This document shows, one piece after another, positions 1 to 9,354 of a DNA stretch of 35,182 nt. Location: positions 1 through 35,182 of the forward strand of contig DATFLL010000032.1 of assembly GCA_035267785.1 (NCBI GenBank), in the 5' to 3' direction. The stretch's first letter is position 1. Each line of letters opens with the position of its first letter. The translations under genes and the position numbers were made by a program. The notes under the pieces are model-generated. The model saw only the letters and a program-made list of their open reading frames with translations, searched no databases and was not told the DNA's origin. This DNA comes from DATFLL01 sp035267785 (lineage in GTDB: Bacteria; Pseudomonadota; Gammaproteobacteria; DATFLL01).

Positions 1-631
1 TGGAGGACGGGATGATGTTCTCCAGAATGCCGCGCCCGCCGCGCCAGTCCTTCATGGAGGGGCCGTCAACGGTCTTCTGCGTGGCGGTGGCGGCGTGTAC
101 CGTGGACATCAGGCCGCGCTTGATACCCCACTTGTCGTTGAGCACCTTGGCCACGGGCGCCAGGCAGTTCGTGGTGCAGGAGGCGGCGGAGACGATCTTC
201 TCGCCCTTATACACGTCGTGGTTGACGCCATAGACGAACATGGGCGTGGCGTCCTTGGACGGGGCGCTCTGCACGACCTTGCCGGCGCCGGCGTCGATGT
301 GCTTCTGACAGGTCTCTTCGGTCAGGAACAAACCGGTGGACTCGATGACGATGTCGGCACCGACCTCGTTCCACTTCAGGGCGGAGGGATCGCGCTCGGC
401 GGTCAGGCGAATCTTCTTGCCGTTGACGATCAGGGTGTTGCCGTCAACGGAAATGTCGCCGTCGAAACGGCCGTGCACGGAATCGTAGCGCAGCATGTAG
501 GCCAGATACTCGGGATCCAGCAGGTCGTTGATGCCGACGATCTCGATGTCGTTGCTGAAGTCGCGGGCCACCGCGCGAAACGCCATGCGGCCGATGCGGC
601 CGAAGCCATTGATACCGACTTTAATTGCCAT
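1..631 (-). CDS. gap: Type I glyceraldehyde-3-phosphate dehydrogenase, C-terminal part outside the window
   Basis: It oxidises and phosphorylates glyceraldehyde 3-phosphate with NAD in the cytoplasm (glycolysis, gluconeogenesis, or in reverse in the Calvin cycle). About 210 N-terminal residues are present out of a usual ~335. Visible are the Rossmann start MAIKVGINGFGRIGR, the ND pair near residue 33 (an acidic residue there usually means NAD preference), and the catalytic motif SCTTNC with the nucleophile at Cys152. The ATG at 631-629 has a GGAG ribosome binding site about 8 bases upstream. It lies 83 bases downstream of tkt on the same strand, so co-transcription is likely. The erythrose-4-phosphate dehydrogenase paralogue (Epd) is an alternative, but the sequence reads as an ordinary Gap. 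The truncation is only the window edge. Confidence 0.95.
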   Translation of the reverse strand, partial: MAIKVGINGFGRIGRMAFRAVARDFSNDIEIVGINDLLDPEYLAYMLRYDSVHGRFDGDISVDGNTLIVNGKKIRLTAERDPSALKWNEVGADIVIESTGLFLTEETCQKHIDAGAGKVVQSAPSKDATPMFVYGVNHDVYKGEKIVSAASCTTNCLAPVAKVLNDKWGIKRGLMSTVHAATATQKTVDGPSMKDWRGGRGILENIIPSS

Positions 632-714
632 CTCTTAGATCTCCACAGTTTCAAAGCGAAAAGGCGCGCCGCCCGGCGCGAGACCGGGCAACGTAACATT
701 CTCTTGGGGCGTGC

Positions 715-2706
715 TCAGAGCACGCCCTCGACGGTCTTGACCACGTTCTCCGGGGTAAAGCCGAATTCCTTGAACAGCTCGCCGGCCGGGGCGGACTCGC
801 CGAAGCGGTCGATGCCGACCACCGCGCCGTCCAGACCGACGTACTTACGCCAGAAGTCGGTCACGCCCGCCTCGATGGCCACCCGGGTCACACCCTTGGG
901 CAGGACCGAGTCACGGTAGGCCGCGTCCTGGGCGTCGAATACATCCGTCGAGGGCATGGAGACGACGCGCGCCTTCTTGCCCTTGCCGGCCAGGGCCTCG
1001 GCGGCCTTGACCGCCAGGTCGACCTCGGAGCCGGTGGCGATCAGCACGACGTCGGGCTTGCCGTCCGTGTCGCGCAGCACGTAGCCGCCGCGTTCGATCG
1101 CACCGATCTGCTCGGCGCTGCGCTCCTGATGGGGCAACCCCTGGCGGGAGAAGATCAGACTGGTCGGCCCGCTGCGGCGCTCGACGGCGCACTTCCACGC
1201 CACCGCGCTCTCCACGGCATCGCATGGGCGCCACACCGACATGTTGGGGATCATGCGCAGCGTCGCCGTCTGCTCGACCGGCTGATGGGTCGGCCCGTCC
1301 TCGCCCAGACCGATGGAGTCGTGGGTATAGACAAACAGCGTGGGCACCTTCATCAGCGCCGCCATGCGCAGGGCATTTCGCGCATACTCGGAGAACATGA
1401 GGAAGGTGCCGCCGAACGGGATGAAGCCGCCGTGCAGGGCAATGCCGTTCATCACGGCCGACATGCCGAACTCGCGCACGCCGTAGTAGATGTAATTGCC
1501 GTCGGAGACGGTATTCGACAGCGGCTTGGAGTCCTTCCACATGGTCAGGTTGGAGCCGGCCAGGTCGGCCGAGCCGCCGAGCAGCTCGGGCAGGGCCGGG
1601 GCGTAGCCGTTGATCGCGTTCTGCGAGGCCTTGCGGCTGGCAATCGTCTCGGCCTTGGCGTCGACTTCCTTGATGAAGGCGGCGGCGTGCTTGGCCCAGT
1701 CAGCGGGCAGCTCGCCCGCGGTGCGCCGCCCGAACTCGGCGGCCAGCTCCGGATGGGCCTTCTTATAAGCGGCGAACTTCTCGTTCCAGGCCTCCTCGGC
1801 CTTGGAACCCTTCTCGCGCGCATCCCAGCCGGCGTAGATCTCGTCGGGGACCTCGAACGGCGGATAGCTCCAGCCGATATTCTCGCGGGTGGCGGCAATC
1901 TCGTCGTCGCCCAGCGGGGCGCCATGGCAGTCGTGGCTGCCGCACAGGTTGGGCGCGCCGTAACCGATGACGGTCTTGCAGCAGATCATCGACGGCTTGT
2001 CGTTGACCGAGCGGGCCTCCTGGATGGCCTTCTTGACGGCCTCCGGGTCGTGGCCGTCGACATCGCGCACGACATGCCAGCCATAGGCCTCGAAGCGCTT
2101 GGGCGTGTCGTCGGTGAACCAGCCCTCGACGTGACCGTCGATGGAGATGCCATTATCGTCGTAGAAGGCGATGAGTTTGCCCAGGCCGAGCGTGCCGGCC
2201 AGCGAGCACGCCTCGTGCGAAATACCTTCCATGAGGCAGCCGTCGCCCAGGAATACATAGGTGTAGTGGTCGACGATGTGGTGGCCGTCGCGGTTGAACT
2301 GGCCGGCCAGGGTCTTCTCGGCAATGGCCATGCCTACGGCATTGGTGATGCCCTGACCGAGCGGACCGGTCGTGGTCTCGATGCCGGGGGCGTAGCCGTA
2401 TTCGGGATGACCGGGAGTCTTGGAGTGCAGCTGCCGGAACTGCTTCAGATCCTCGATGCTCAGCTCATAGCCGGTCAGGTGCAGCAGCGAATAGATCAGC
2501 ATGGAGCCGTGGCCGTTGGACAGCACGAAGCGATCGCGATTGACCCACTTGGGATTGGTCGGGTTGTGGTGCATGAAATCGTTCCACAGCACCTCGGCGA
2601 TATCGGCCATACCCATGGGAGCGCCGGGGTGACCCGACTTGGCCTTCTGGACCGCGTCCATGCTCAAGGCACGAATCGCGTTGGCTAACTCTCTGCGCTC
2701 TGGCAT
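715..2706 (-). CDS. tkt: Transketolase
   Basis: Thiamine-diphosphate enzyme that moves two-carbon ketol units between sugar phosphates in the pentose phosphate pathway or Calvin cycle. The reading frame stays open upstream to 2886, but the ATG at 2706-2704 is preceded by a near-perfect AAGGAGG, and starting there gives 663 residues, the usual length of the family. The N-terminus MPERRELANAIRALSMDAVQ, the substrate loop with KSGHPGAPMGMA, the ThDP motif (GDGCLMEG followed by the DDN segment) and the pyrimidine-domain segment GLGEDGPTHQP are all visible. It is followed by gap, the usual partner in proteobacterial tkt-gap-pgk clusters. Nothing in the sequence separates a Calvin-cycle role from a housekeeping role, since no cbb gene is in view. 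Confidence 0.97.
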   Translation of the reverse strand: MPERRELANAIRALSMDAVQKAKSGHPGAPMGMADIAEVLWNDFMHHNPTNPKWVNRDRFVLSNGHGSMLIYSLLHLTGYELSIEDLKQFRQLHSKTPGHPEYGYAPGIETTTGPLGQGITNAVGMAIAEKTLAGQFNRDGHHIVDHYTYVFLGDGCLMEGISHEACSLAGTLGLGKLIAFYDDNGISIDGHVEGWFTDDTPKRFEAYGWHVVRDVDGHDPEAVKKAIQEARSVNDKPSMICCKTVIGYGAPNLCGSHDCHGAPLGDDEIAATRENIGWSYPPFEVPDEIYAGWDAREKGSKAEEAWNEKFAAYKKAHPELAAEFGRRTAGELPADWAKHAAAFIKEVDAKAETIASRKASQNAINGYAPALPELLGGSADLAGSNLTMWKDSKPLSNTVSDGNYIYYGVREFGMSAVMNGIALHGGFIPFGGTFLMFSEYARNALRMAALMKVPTLFVYTHDSIGLGEDGPTHQPVEQTATLRMIPNMSVWRPCDAVESAVAWKCAVERRSGPTSLIFSRQGLPHQERSAEQIGAIERGGYVLRDTDGKPDVVLIATGSEVDLAVKAAEALAGKGKKARVVSMPSTDVFDAQDAAYRDSVLPKGVTRVAIEAGVTDFWRKYVGLDGAVVGIDRFGESAPAGELFKEFGFTPENVVKTVEGVL

Positions 2707-3176
2707 AACTGCCTCCTTAAAAGCGTGATCAAACGTTAAAAACTGAAGGCCTGTGTGCGGGCCCGGGCGCGCACCCTCGTGCCGGGGCGCCGCTGCCGGG
2801 ACCGCGAAATCCTGTATCAAGGGGCACTGCTGCCCCGCCGCCGAGTCGGACACCGCGCGCGCCGCGACGGCGGGTACCGCGGTCACCCGTCGCGAACTTT
2901 ACATCAGCCTCGGCTGGATCGAGCGCGCCGCGCATGGGCGGCCAAAACTAAGGCGCGCCGCACCGCCGATCGGGCATCGACGTAGCGGTAACGCAGCGTG
3001 CCCCAAATTGAACGCGCGATTTTCTCTCATATGGCGGGATTGGGCAATAGCCGCTTCCGCGGCCAGCCGAACTTGGCAGGCAAAAACAACAACTTAGGGA
3101 TAGCCGCTTATGAGGGCCTAAATTTTGTCTATCAGGCCCGGTCGGCGGGCGGCGCCCGCGGCCCCTCCGGGGCCGG
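2707..3176. other. 470-base non-coding region upstream of tkt
   Basis: No convincing gene. It must contain the tkt promoter on the minus strand, but I cannot place -35/-10 boxes with confidence. It holds a perfect small hairpin, GGGGCA-CTGC-TGCCCC at 2821-2836. It also holds two direct copies of ATAGCCGCTT at 3047-3056 and 3100-3109, 53 bases apart (about five helical turns), which could be binding sites for a regulator. Open frames crossing this stretch lack family resemblance and ribosome binding sites. Confidence 0.5.
3145..3175 (-). terminator. Paired GC-rich hairpins after the small gene at 3177
   Basis: On the minus strand, directly after the stop codon at 3179-3177, two perfect hairpins follow each other and share a base at 3159: CGGCCCC-TCC-GGGGCCG (3159-3175) and GCGGGC-GGC-GCCCGC (3145-3159). 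A true T-tract is missing; the first A/T-rich run (AAAATTT) lies about 20 bases farther on. It is a weak intrinsic-terminator candidate. Confidence 0.35.
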
Positions 3177-3596
3177 TCAGCGGGACGGTCTCGGCAGCTC
3201 CACCAGGTCCGCTGCACCCGTCTCAGGGCGTGTGCGCTCGCCGAGCAGACGTATAGAGCTCGCGAATTCGCCGACCAGCCGCTGCATGGTCTCACGGCCC
3301 TTGGCAAGATAGTAGACAACCTCAAAGGGCACCGGCTCATCGAGGGCGGCGCGGGTCTGCGGACGAAACCCCTGCCAGGCCAGCTCTATATAATGGCGGC
3401 GGTTGCCATCGACGAAGATTATTTCTTCGGCGTCGACCACCGCCAGATACTGCATGGAACGGATAGGCACGAACAGACAGTCCTCCCCGCAGTGGCGCAG
3501 CAGCAGGTAGGTGCGGTTGTAGATGCCAGCGGCCAATGCCCAGGGCTCGCGCCCCAAGACCGCGTCCGGACGGTAGAAGCTCTCTCGTACCTTCAT
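3177..3596 (-). CDS. Uncharacterised 139-residue protein
   Basis: I do not recognise the family. The ATG at 3596-3594 has a good GAGGAGT ribosome binding site, so I start there although the frame is open farther upstream. The protein is soluble-looking, with no signal peptide or membrane segment. It has a compact beta-rich first half containing RHCGEDCLFVPIR with Cys36 and Cys40, followed by charged helices (AKGRETMQRLVGEFASSIRLLGERTR) and a proline-rich tail. The CxxxC pair could bind metal or form a disulfide, but nothing else supports that. It lies 470 bases upstream of tkt on the same strand, followed by hairpins, so it is probably its own transcription unit. Coding status rests on the ribosome binding site and on plausible protein composition. 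Confidence 0.7.
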   Translation of the reverse strand: MKVRESFYRPDAVLGREPWALAAGIYNRTYLLLRHCGEDCLFVPIRSMQYLAVVDAEEIIFVDGNRRHYIELAWQGFRPQTRAALDEPVPFEVVYYLAKGRETMQRLVGEFASSIRLLGERTRPETGAADLVELPRPSR

Positions 3597-3746
3597 GGTT
3601 TGACTCCTCGGCCGAGCCCCCGCGGGCAGTCCCCCGGGGGTCAAGGCTGCCGGGGACACTGCCGATAACTATCTCGTGCCGTGGGGCGTAACGCAATAGG
3701 GGCACGGGCAGGCCCCTCTCCCGACCCTGGCGGGCGCACCACCCAC

Positions 3747-3766
3747 CAACTATACTAATTTAGTTG
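3747..3766. promoter_or_regulatory. Operator-like inverted repeat upstream of the PhnD-like gene
   Basis: CAACTA (3747-3752) and TAGTTG (3761-3766) form a perfect 6+6 inverted repeat around TACTAATT, in a locally AT-rich patch of a GC-rich genome. It contains TATACT (3751-3756), a good -10-like hexamer, although no clear -35 lies 17 bases upstream. It sits 46 bases before the start codon at 3812. A repressor site over a promoter is a reasonable guess, no more. Confidence 0.35.
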
Positions 3767-3811
3767 TGTAAAAACAGCATATTAGCAATATCATCGGCGA
3801 GGATCTCCACC

Positions 3812-4621
3812 ATGCACGCCGCCGCACGCCATAGCTTCGCCTCGCGCCTGGCGCTATTTCTTCTACTGACACTCGGCGCCGCCGCTGCCCAGGCCGCCCC
3901 CCTCAAGCTGGTCGTTCAGCCGATTCTGCCGGCCGCCCAGACCCGCCAGGTCTACGGCGCCCTGGCGAACTACCTCAGCCGGAGCACCGGTCGCCAGATT
4001 CAGCTGGTGACGGCCCGCAACTTCCTGACCTATTGGGAAACCATGAAGCGCGGGGACACCTACGACCTCATACTCGATGCCGCACACTTCACCGACTTTC
4101 GCGACGAGCGTATGGGCTACAAGGTGCTCGCCAAGATCCCGGACACGGTCAGCTACAGTCTGGTCACGAGGAGTGACAAGCCGTTGTTCACCGACGAACT
4201 GATCGGCAAACGCGTTGCGACACTGCCGCCGCCGAGCCTGGGTGCGGTGCGTCTGTCGCAGATGTTTCCGCACCCGATGCGACAGCCCATCCTGGTGCGC
4301 GTCGAGGATTCGGTGCAGGCGATCCAGATGGTGCTCAAGGGCAAGGTCGTGGGCGCTATCGTCCCCACCCCCCTACTCAATGAGTACGACAACCTCAACG
4401 TGGTGACCACGACAGCCGAGGTGCCCCATATTGCCCTATCGGCCGGCCCGCGCGTCGATACCAGGACGCGCATGGCAATCCGCAAGGCGCTGGTCAACGC
4501 CGATAAGACCCCGCAAGGCCGGCACATGCTCGAGGTCCTGAAATTCCCGAAATTCGTCGCCGCCGACAACGCGGTATATAAAGGTTACGCCCACCTGCTC
4601 GAAGGCGTCTGGGGTTATTGA
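3812..4621 (+). CDS. PhnD-like periplasmic substrate-binding protein
   Basis: Secreted binding protein of the phosphate/phosphite/phosphonate ABC type (PhnD-like fold). The ATG at 3812 is preceded by GAGGATCT at good spacing. A classical signal peptide follows (hydrophobic ALFLLLTLGAAAA, cleavage likely after AQA at about residue 29), leaving about 240 residues. The mature start LKLVVQPILPAAQTRQVYGALANYLSRSTG is the usual opening of this family (a beta strand, then 'Y.pLa.yLs...G'), and the frame reads smoothly to 4621. No permease or ATPase gene is adjacent, so it is orphaned: it may serve a distant transporter or sense a ligand for another system. The true ligand cannot be read from sequence. 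Confidence 0.8.
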   Translation: MHAAARHSFASRLALFLLLTLGAAAAQAAPLKLVVQPILPAAQTRQVYGALANYLSRSTGRQIQLVTARNFLTYWETMKRGDTYDLILDAAHFTDFRDERMGYKVLAKIPDTVSYSLVTRSDKPLFTDELIGKRVATLPPPSLGAVRLSQMFPHPMRQPILVRVEDSVQAIQMVLKGKVVGAIVPTPLLNEYDNLNVVTTTAEVPHIALSAGPRVDTRTRMAIRKALVNADKTPQGRHMLEVLKFPKFVAADNAVYKGYAHLLEGVWGY

Positions 4622-4641
4622 AACCCGGACAGGGCGATACT

Positions 4642-4677
4642 GGGGCGGGAACGGCCGCCCCCCGCGGTTTGTTGTGT
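4642..4677 (+). terminator. Likely intrinsic terminator after the PhnD-like gene
   Basis: GGGGCGG (4642-4648) pairs with CCGCCCC (4655-4661) around a 6-base loop, followed after CCGCGG by the T-rich TTTGTTGTGTT. It sits 20 bases after the stop codon and would separate this gene from metK. The T-run is interrupted, so strength is uncertain. Confidence 0.5.
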
Positions 4678-4738
4678 TCAATTTCCCTCCCGCCCGCTAG
4701 ACTCAAGGCTTTGCCGTTTCCATTTGAAGAGGAAGCCC

Positions 4739-5899
<1,161 letters not shown>

Positions 5900-5918
5900 G
5901 TAGATACGAAGACGTTCC

Positions 5919-6121
5919 AACACAGAGGACACAGAGACGCAGAGTACGCGGAGAAGAGATTTTGTTCGTGAAGCGCGAGCCGAACGCCAACCGACTGCTA
6001 AGCAGTCCGCGAACCTGTTCACGCCGTGATGCACGGCGACAAATGGGGTCGCGTTCCACGCCGTCACCCAAACGAAATGTCTTTTGCTCCGTGTCCTCCG
6101 CGTCTCTGCGAACTCTGTGTT
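5919..6121. repeat. Long inverted repeat built of ACACAGAG-type units (metK-ahcY gap)
   Basis: The left arm 5919-5953 and right arm 6087-6121 are reverse complements at 29 of 35 positions. Each arm is itself a run of 8-9-base degenerate units (AACACAGAG, GACACAGAG, ACGCAGAG and similar). The 133-base interior has further small hairpins: GACTGCT-A-AGCAGTC near 5993-6007 and GCCGTG-ATG-CACGGC near 6023-6037. No transposase, coding sequence or flanking target duplication is evident. It resembles a non-autonomous dispersed element and ends about 30 bases before the ahcY riboswitch. Confidence 0.8.
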
Positions 6122-6149
6122 TTTAACGACTATTTGTAACCACGGCACT

Positions 6150-6222
6150 ACCCGAGGGGCGCTGCAGCGGGTTCGTCCCGCCAGGCTCGGACGAGGCCGA
6201 TCTTAATCGTTTAACCGCGCTC
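6150..6222 (+). promoter_or_regulatory. SAH (S-adenosylhomocysteine) riboswitch of ahcY
   Basis: This matches the architecture of the SAH riboswitch family. P1 is CCGAG (6152-6156) with CTCGG (6186-6190). P2 is GCGGG (6167-6171) with CCCGC (6177-6181) and a TTCGT loop. The conserved GCTGCA core joins them (6161-6166) and CAGG precedes the 3' side of P1. The H-type pseudoknot GGGCGC (6157-6162) with GCGCTC (6217-6222) closes it with one G-U pair. A small extra hairpin (CGAT-CTTA-ATCG, about 6198-6209) lies in the connecting segment. The 3' pairing strand ends 12 bases before GGAGA, the ribosome binding site of ahcY. In this family, SAH binding turns expression on, which fits induction of the SAH-removing enzyme. 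Confidence 0.92.
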
Positions 6223-6248
6223 GACTTTGGCACTGGAGACATGGACCA

Positions 6249-7685
<1,437 letters not shown>

Positions 7686-7689
7686 CGAC

Positions 7690-7860
7690 GTGAGGGGTGA
7701 GGGGTGAGGGGTGAGGGGTGAGGGGTGAGGCGTAAGATAAGGTTAGTTGGCAGTTCGCAGTCGTCAGTTGGCAGCAAAACCTAAAAGAAAGATCTTTTCT
7801 TTCTGCCGACTGCCAACTGTTAACTGCCAACCTTATTCGCCTCACCCCTCACACCTCACG
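7690..7860. repeat. Nested heptamer palindrome, copy A (ahcY-metF gap)
   Basis: Starts 5 bases after the ahcY stop and fills almost the whole gap. Outer left arm: five perfect GTGAGGG heptamers (7690-7724) and one GTGAGGC. Outer right arm: three complementary heptamers (about 7839-7860). Inner arms: four degenerate AGTTGGC-type heptamers on each side (7745-7775 and about 7803-7833). The short centre contains a near-palindromic AAAGAAAGATC/TTTTCTTT and the pyrimidine tract TTTTCTTTCTG at 7795-7805. Folded, it would give one long hairpin of about 80 bases per side with mismatches. It belongs to the same family as the elements at 12736, 33970 and 35000. Confidence 0.88.
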
Positions 7861-7876
7861 GAAAAAGGCATTAGGT

Positions 7877-8722
7877 ATGGAATCACAACGAAAATTCGAG
7901 CCCGTCTTCAGCTTCGAATTCTTCCCGCCGAAGACGCCCGAGGCGGCGGAGAAGCTGCGCGCCACCCGCGATGAGCTGGCCCGGCTCGAGCCGCGTTATT
8001 TCTCGGTCACGTTCGGCGCCGGCGGTAGCACCCAGCAGGGCACGTTGGAGACGGTGCTGGAGATTCAGCGCGCCGGCTTCGACGCGGCGCCGCACCTGTC
8101 GTGCATCGGCACGACCCGCGAGGGGATTCGCGCAATCCTGCAGACCTATCGCGACGCCGGTATTCGTCATATCGTGGCGCTGCGCGGGGACATGCCCTCG
8201 GGCACTGGCGGGGCCGGCGAGTTTCGCCATGCGAACGATCTGGTCGAGTTCATCCGGGCCGAGACCGGCGATCACTTTCGCATTGAGGTGGCCGCCTACC
8301 CGGAAATCCACCCGCAGGCACCGGGCGCCGAGGCGGATCTGCTGAACTTCAAGCGCAAGGTCGAGGCAGGCGCGGACAGCGCGCTGACCCAGTATTTTTT
8401 CAACCCGGACGCCTACTTCCGCTTCGTCGACGACTGCGAGCGCCTGGGCGTGGATATCCCCGTCGTTCCGGGCATCATGCCCATCACCAACTACAAGCAG
8501 CTTGCGCGGTTTTCCGATGCGTGCGGGGCCGAGATCCCGCGTTGGATCCGCAAGCGCCTGGAAGACTTCGGGGACGACGTTGCGGCCATCCGCGCTTTCG
8601 GCGAGGACGTCGTGACGGCTCTGTGCCGCCACTTGCTCGATGCGGGCGCGCCGGGTCTGCACTTCTACACCATGAACCAGTCTGCCGCGACACTGGCCCT
8701 GTGGCGAAACCTCGGCCTTTAG
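7877..8722 (+). CDS. metF: 5,10-methylenetetrahydrofolate reductase
   Basis: FAD enzyme reducing 5,10-methylene-THF to 5-methyl-THF, the methyl donor for methionine synthesis. 281 residues, usual for bacterial MetF. Signatures: FSFEFFPPKTPE at the start (catalytic Glu in the FEFFPPK strand), SVTFGAGGSTQ, RGDMPSG (flavin site), YPEIHP, QYFFNPDAYFRFVDDC and PGIMPITNY. The ATG at 7877 has AAAAAGG about 9 bases upstream, just outside the repeat element. It completes the local set MetK-AhcY-MetF of the activated methyl cycle; methionine synthase is not in the window. SAH riboswitches often control ahcY-metF together, but here a hairpin-forming repeat separates the two and may attenuate read-through. 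Confidence 0.97.
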   Translation: MESQRKFEPVFSFEFFPPKTPEAAEKLRATRDELARLEPRYFSVTFGAGGSTQQGTLETVLEIQRAGFDAAPHLSCIGTTREGIRAILQTYRDAGIRHIVALRGDMPSGTGGAGEFRHANDLVEFIRAETGDHFRIEVAAYPEIHPQAPGAEADLLNFKRKVEAGADSALTQYFFNPDAYFRFVDDCERLGVDIPVVPGIMPITNYKQLARFSDACGAEIPRWIRKRLEDFGDDVAAIRAFGEDVVTALCRHLLDAGAPGLHFYTMNQSAATLALWRNLGL

Positions 8723-8826
8723 GGCTAGGGCCGGGGGGTTTCAGCGTATCGGCGGGCGACATGACCCGGTCCCGAAGCAATGCCCGCTCGCGTGCGCCGA
8801 GGCGATGCGGCTGGTAGAGTTAGGCC

Positions 8827-9291
8827 ATGAAAAAGTCCGGTTTGAAATCCGAACAACGCCTCATCGGTTGGCGAGAATGGCTTTGCCTGCCCGAGTTCGG
8901 AATCGAACACATCAAGGCGAAGATCGACACCGGGGCTCGCACGTCGGCACTGCATGCCTTCGCGGTCGAGCCCTACCGCCGCCGCGGCGTGCAGCGCGTG
9001 CGCTTTGGCGTTCATCCGCTGCAAAGGCGCTCCGACCTGGTCGCCGAATGCGACGCGGAGGTTATCGACCACCGCTGGGTCAGCGACTCGGGCGGACACC
9101 GCGAGCAGCGCTACGTCATCGCCTCCGAAGTACAGCTGGGCGGAGTGGCCTGGACCATCGAGCTGACCCTGACCGACCGGGAAACGATGCTGTTTCGCAT
9201 GCTGCTGGGGCGCACGGCGCTGGCGCGGCGCTTCGTAGTCGACCCCTCACGCTCGTATCTGCAGGGAGACTGCCCGCCGGCGGCCCCTTAA
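8827..9291 (+). CDS. RimK-associated retropepsin-like protein ('ATP-dependent zinc protease' family)
   Basis: 154 residues, no signal peptide. The motif IKAKIDTGARTSALHA (about residues 28-43) has the DTGA of a retropepsin-like aspartic protease active site, and the rest (VIASEVQLGGVAWTIELTLTDRETMLFRMLLGRTAL) matches the conserved C-terminal half of the family commonly labelled ATP-dependent zinc protease (COG4067). It is followed 63 bases later by rimK, a pairing seen widely, so a role in processing or removing RimK-added residues is a reasonable inference. No Shine-Dalgarno is obvious; TAGAGT (8815-8820) ends 6 bases before the ATG, so a very short or absent leader is possible. The 'zinc' label is historical and is not supported by any metal motif I can see. 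Confidence 0.85.
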   Translation: MKKSGLKSEQRLIGWREWLCLPEFGIEHIKAKIDTGARTSALHAFAVEPYRRRGVQRVRFGVHPLQRRSDLVAECDAEVIDHRWVSDSGGHREQRYVIASEVQLGGVAWTIELTLTDRETMLFRMLLGRTALARRFVVDPSRSYLQGDCPPAAP

Positions 9292-9354
9292 GTCCCATCC
9301 ATCGCCGGGCCTCGGCGAAGAGGTCCACCGACCGCCCAACGAAGGAAGCGCACC

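Noticed and set aside
1129..2688. Long antisense open frames over tkt, and similarly over metK (4703-6148), ahcY (6123-7673), rimK to bioA (9625-11484) and pyrC' (32441-33937)
   Set aside because: All lie opposite well-identified genes, follow the codon-position GC bias of the real gene, and lack motifs or start signals.
2707..2886. N-terminal extension of transketolase
   Set aside because: The frame is open but the strong AAGGAGG before 2706 and the exact family length from that start make the extension unlikely.
4622..4738. SAM riboswitch before metK
   Set aside because: The 117-base gap contains a terminator-like hairpin for the upstream gene, but I could not draw any SAM-I, SAM-II or SAM-IV type core there.
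5954..6086. A gene inside the ACACAGAG palindrome
   Set aside because: Frames through the 133-base interior are open but short, lack start signals and have no recognisable product; small hairpins explain the symmetry.
7690..7860. Integron attC-like or REP (GTAG-type) element
   Set aside because: No attC core sites (GTTRRRY/RYYYAAC pair) and no GTAG-headed short hairpin; the strict 7-base period does not fit either type.
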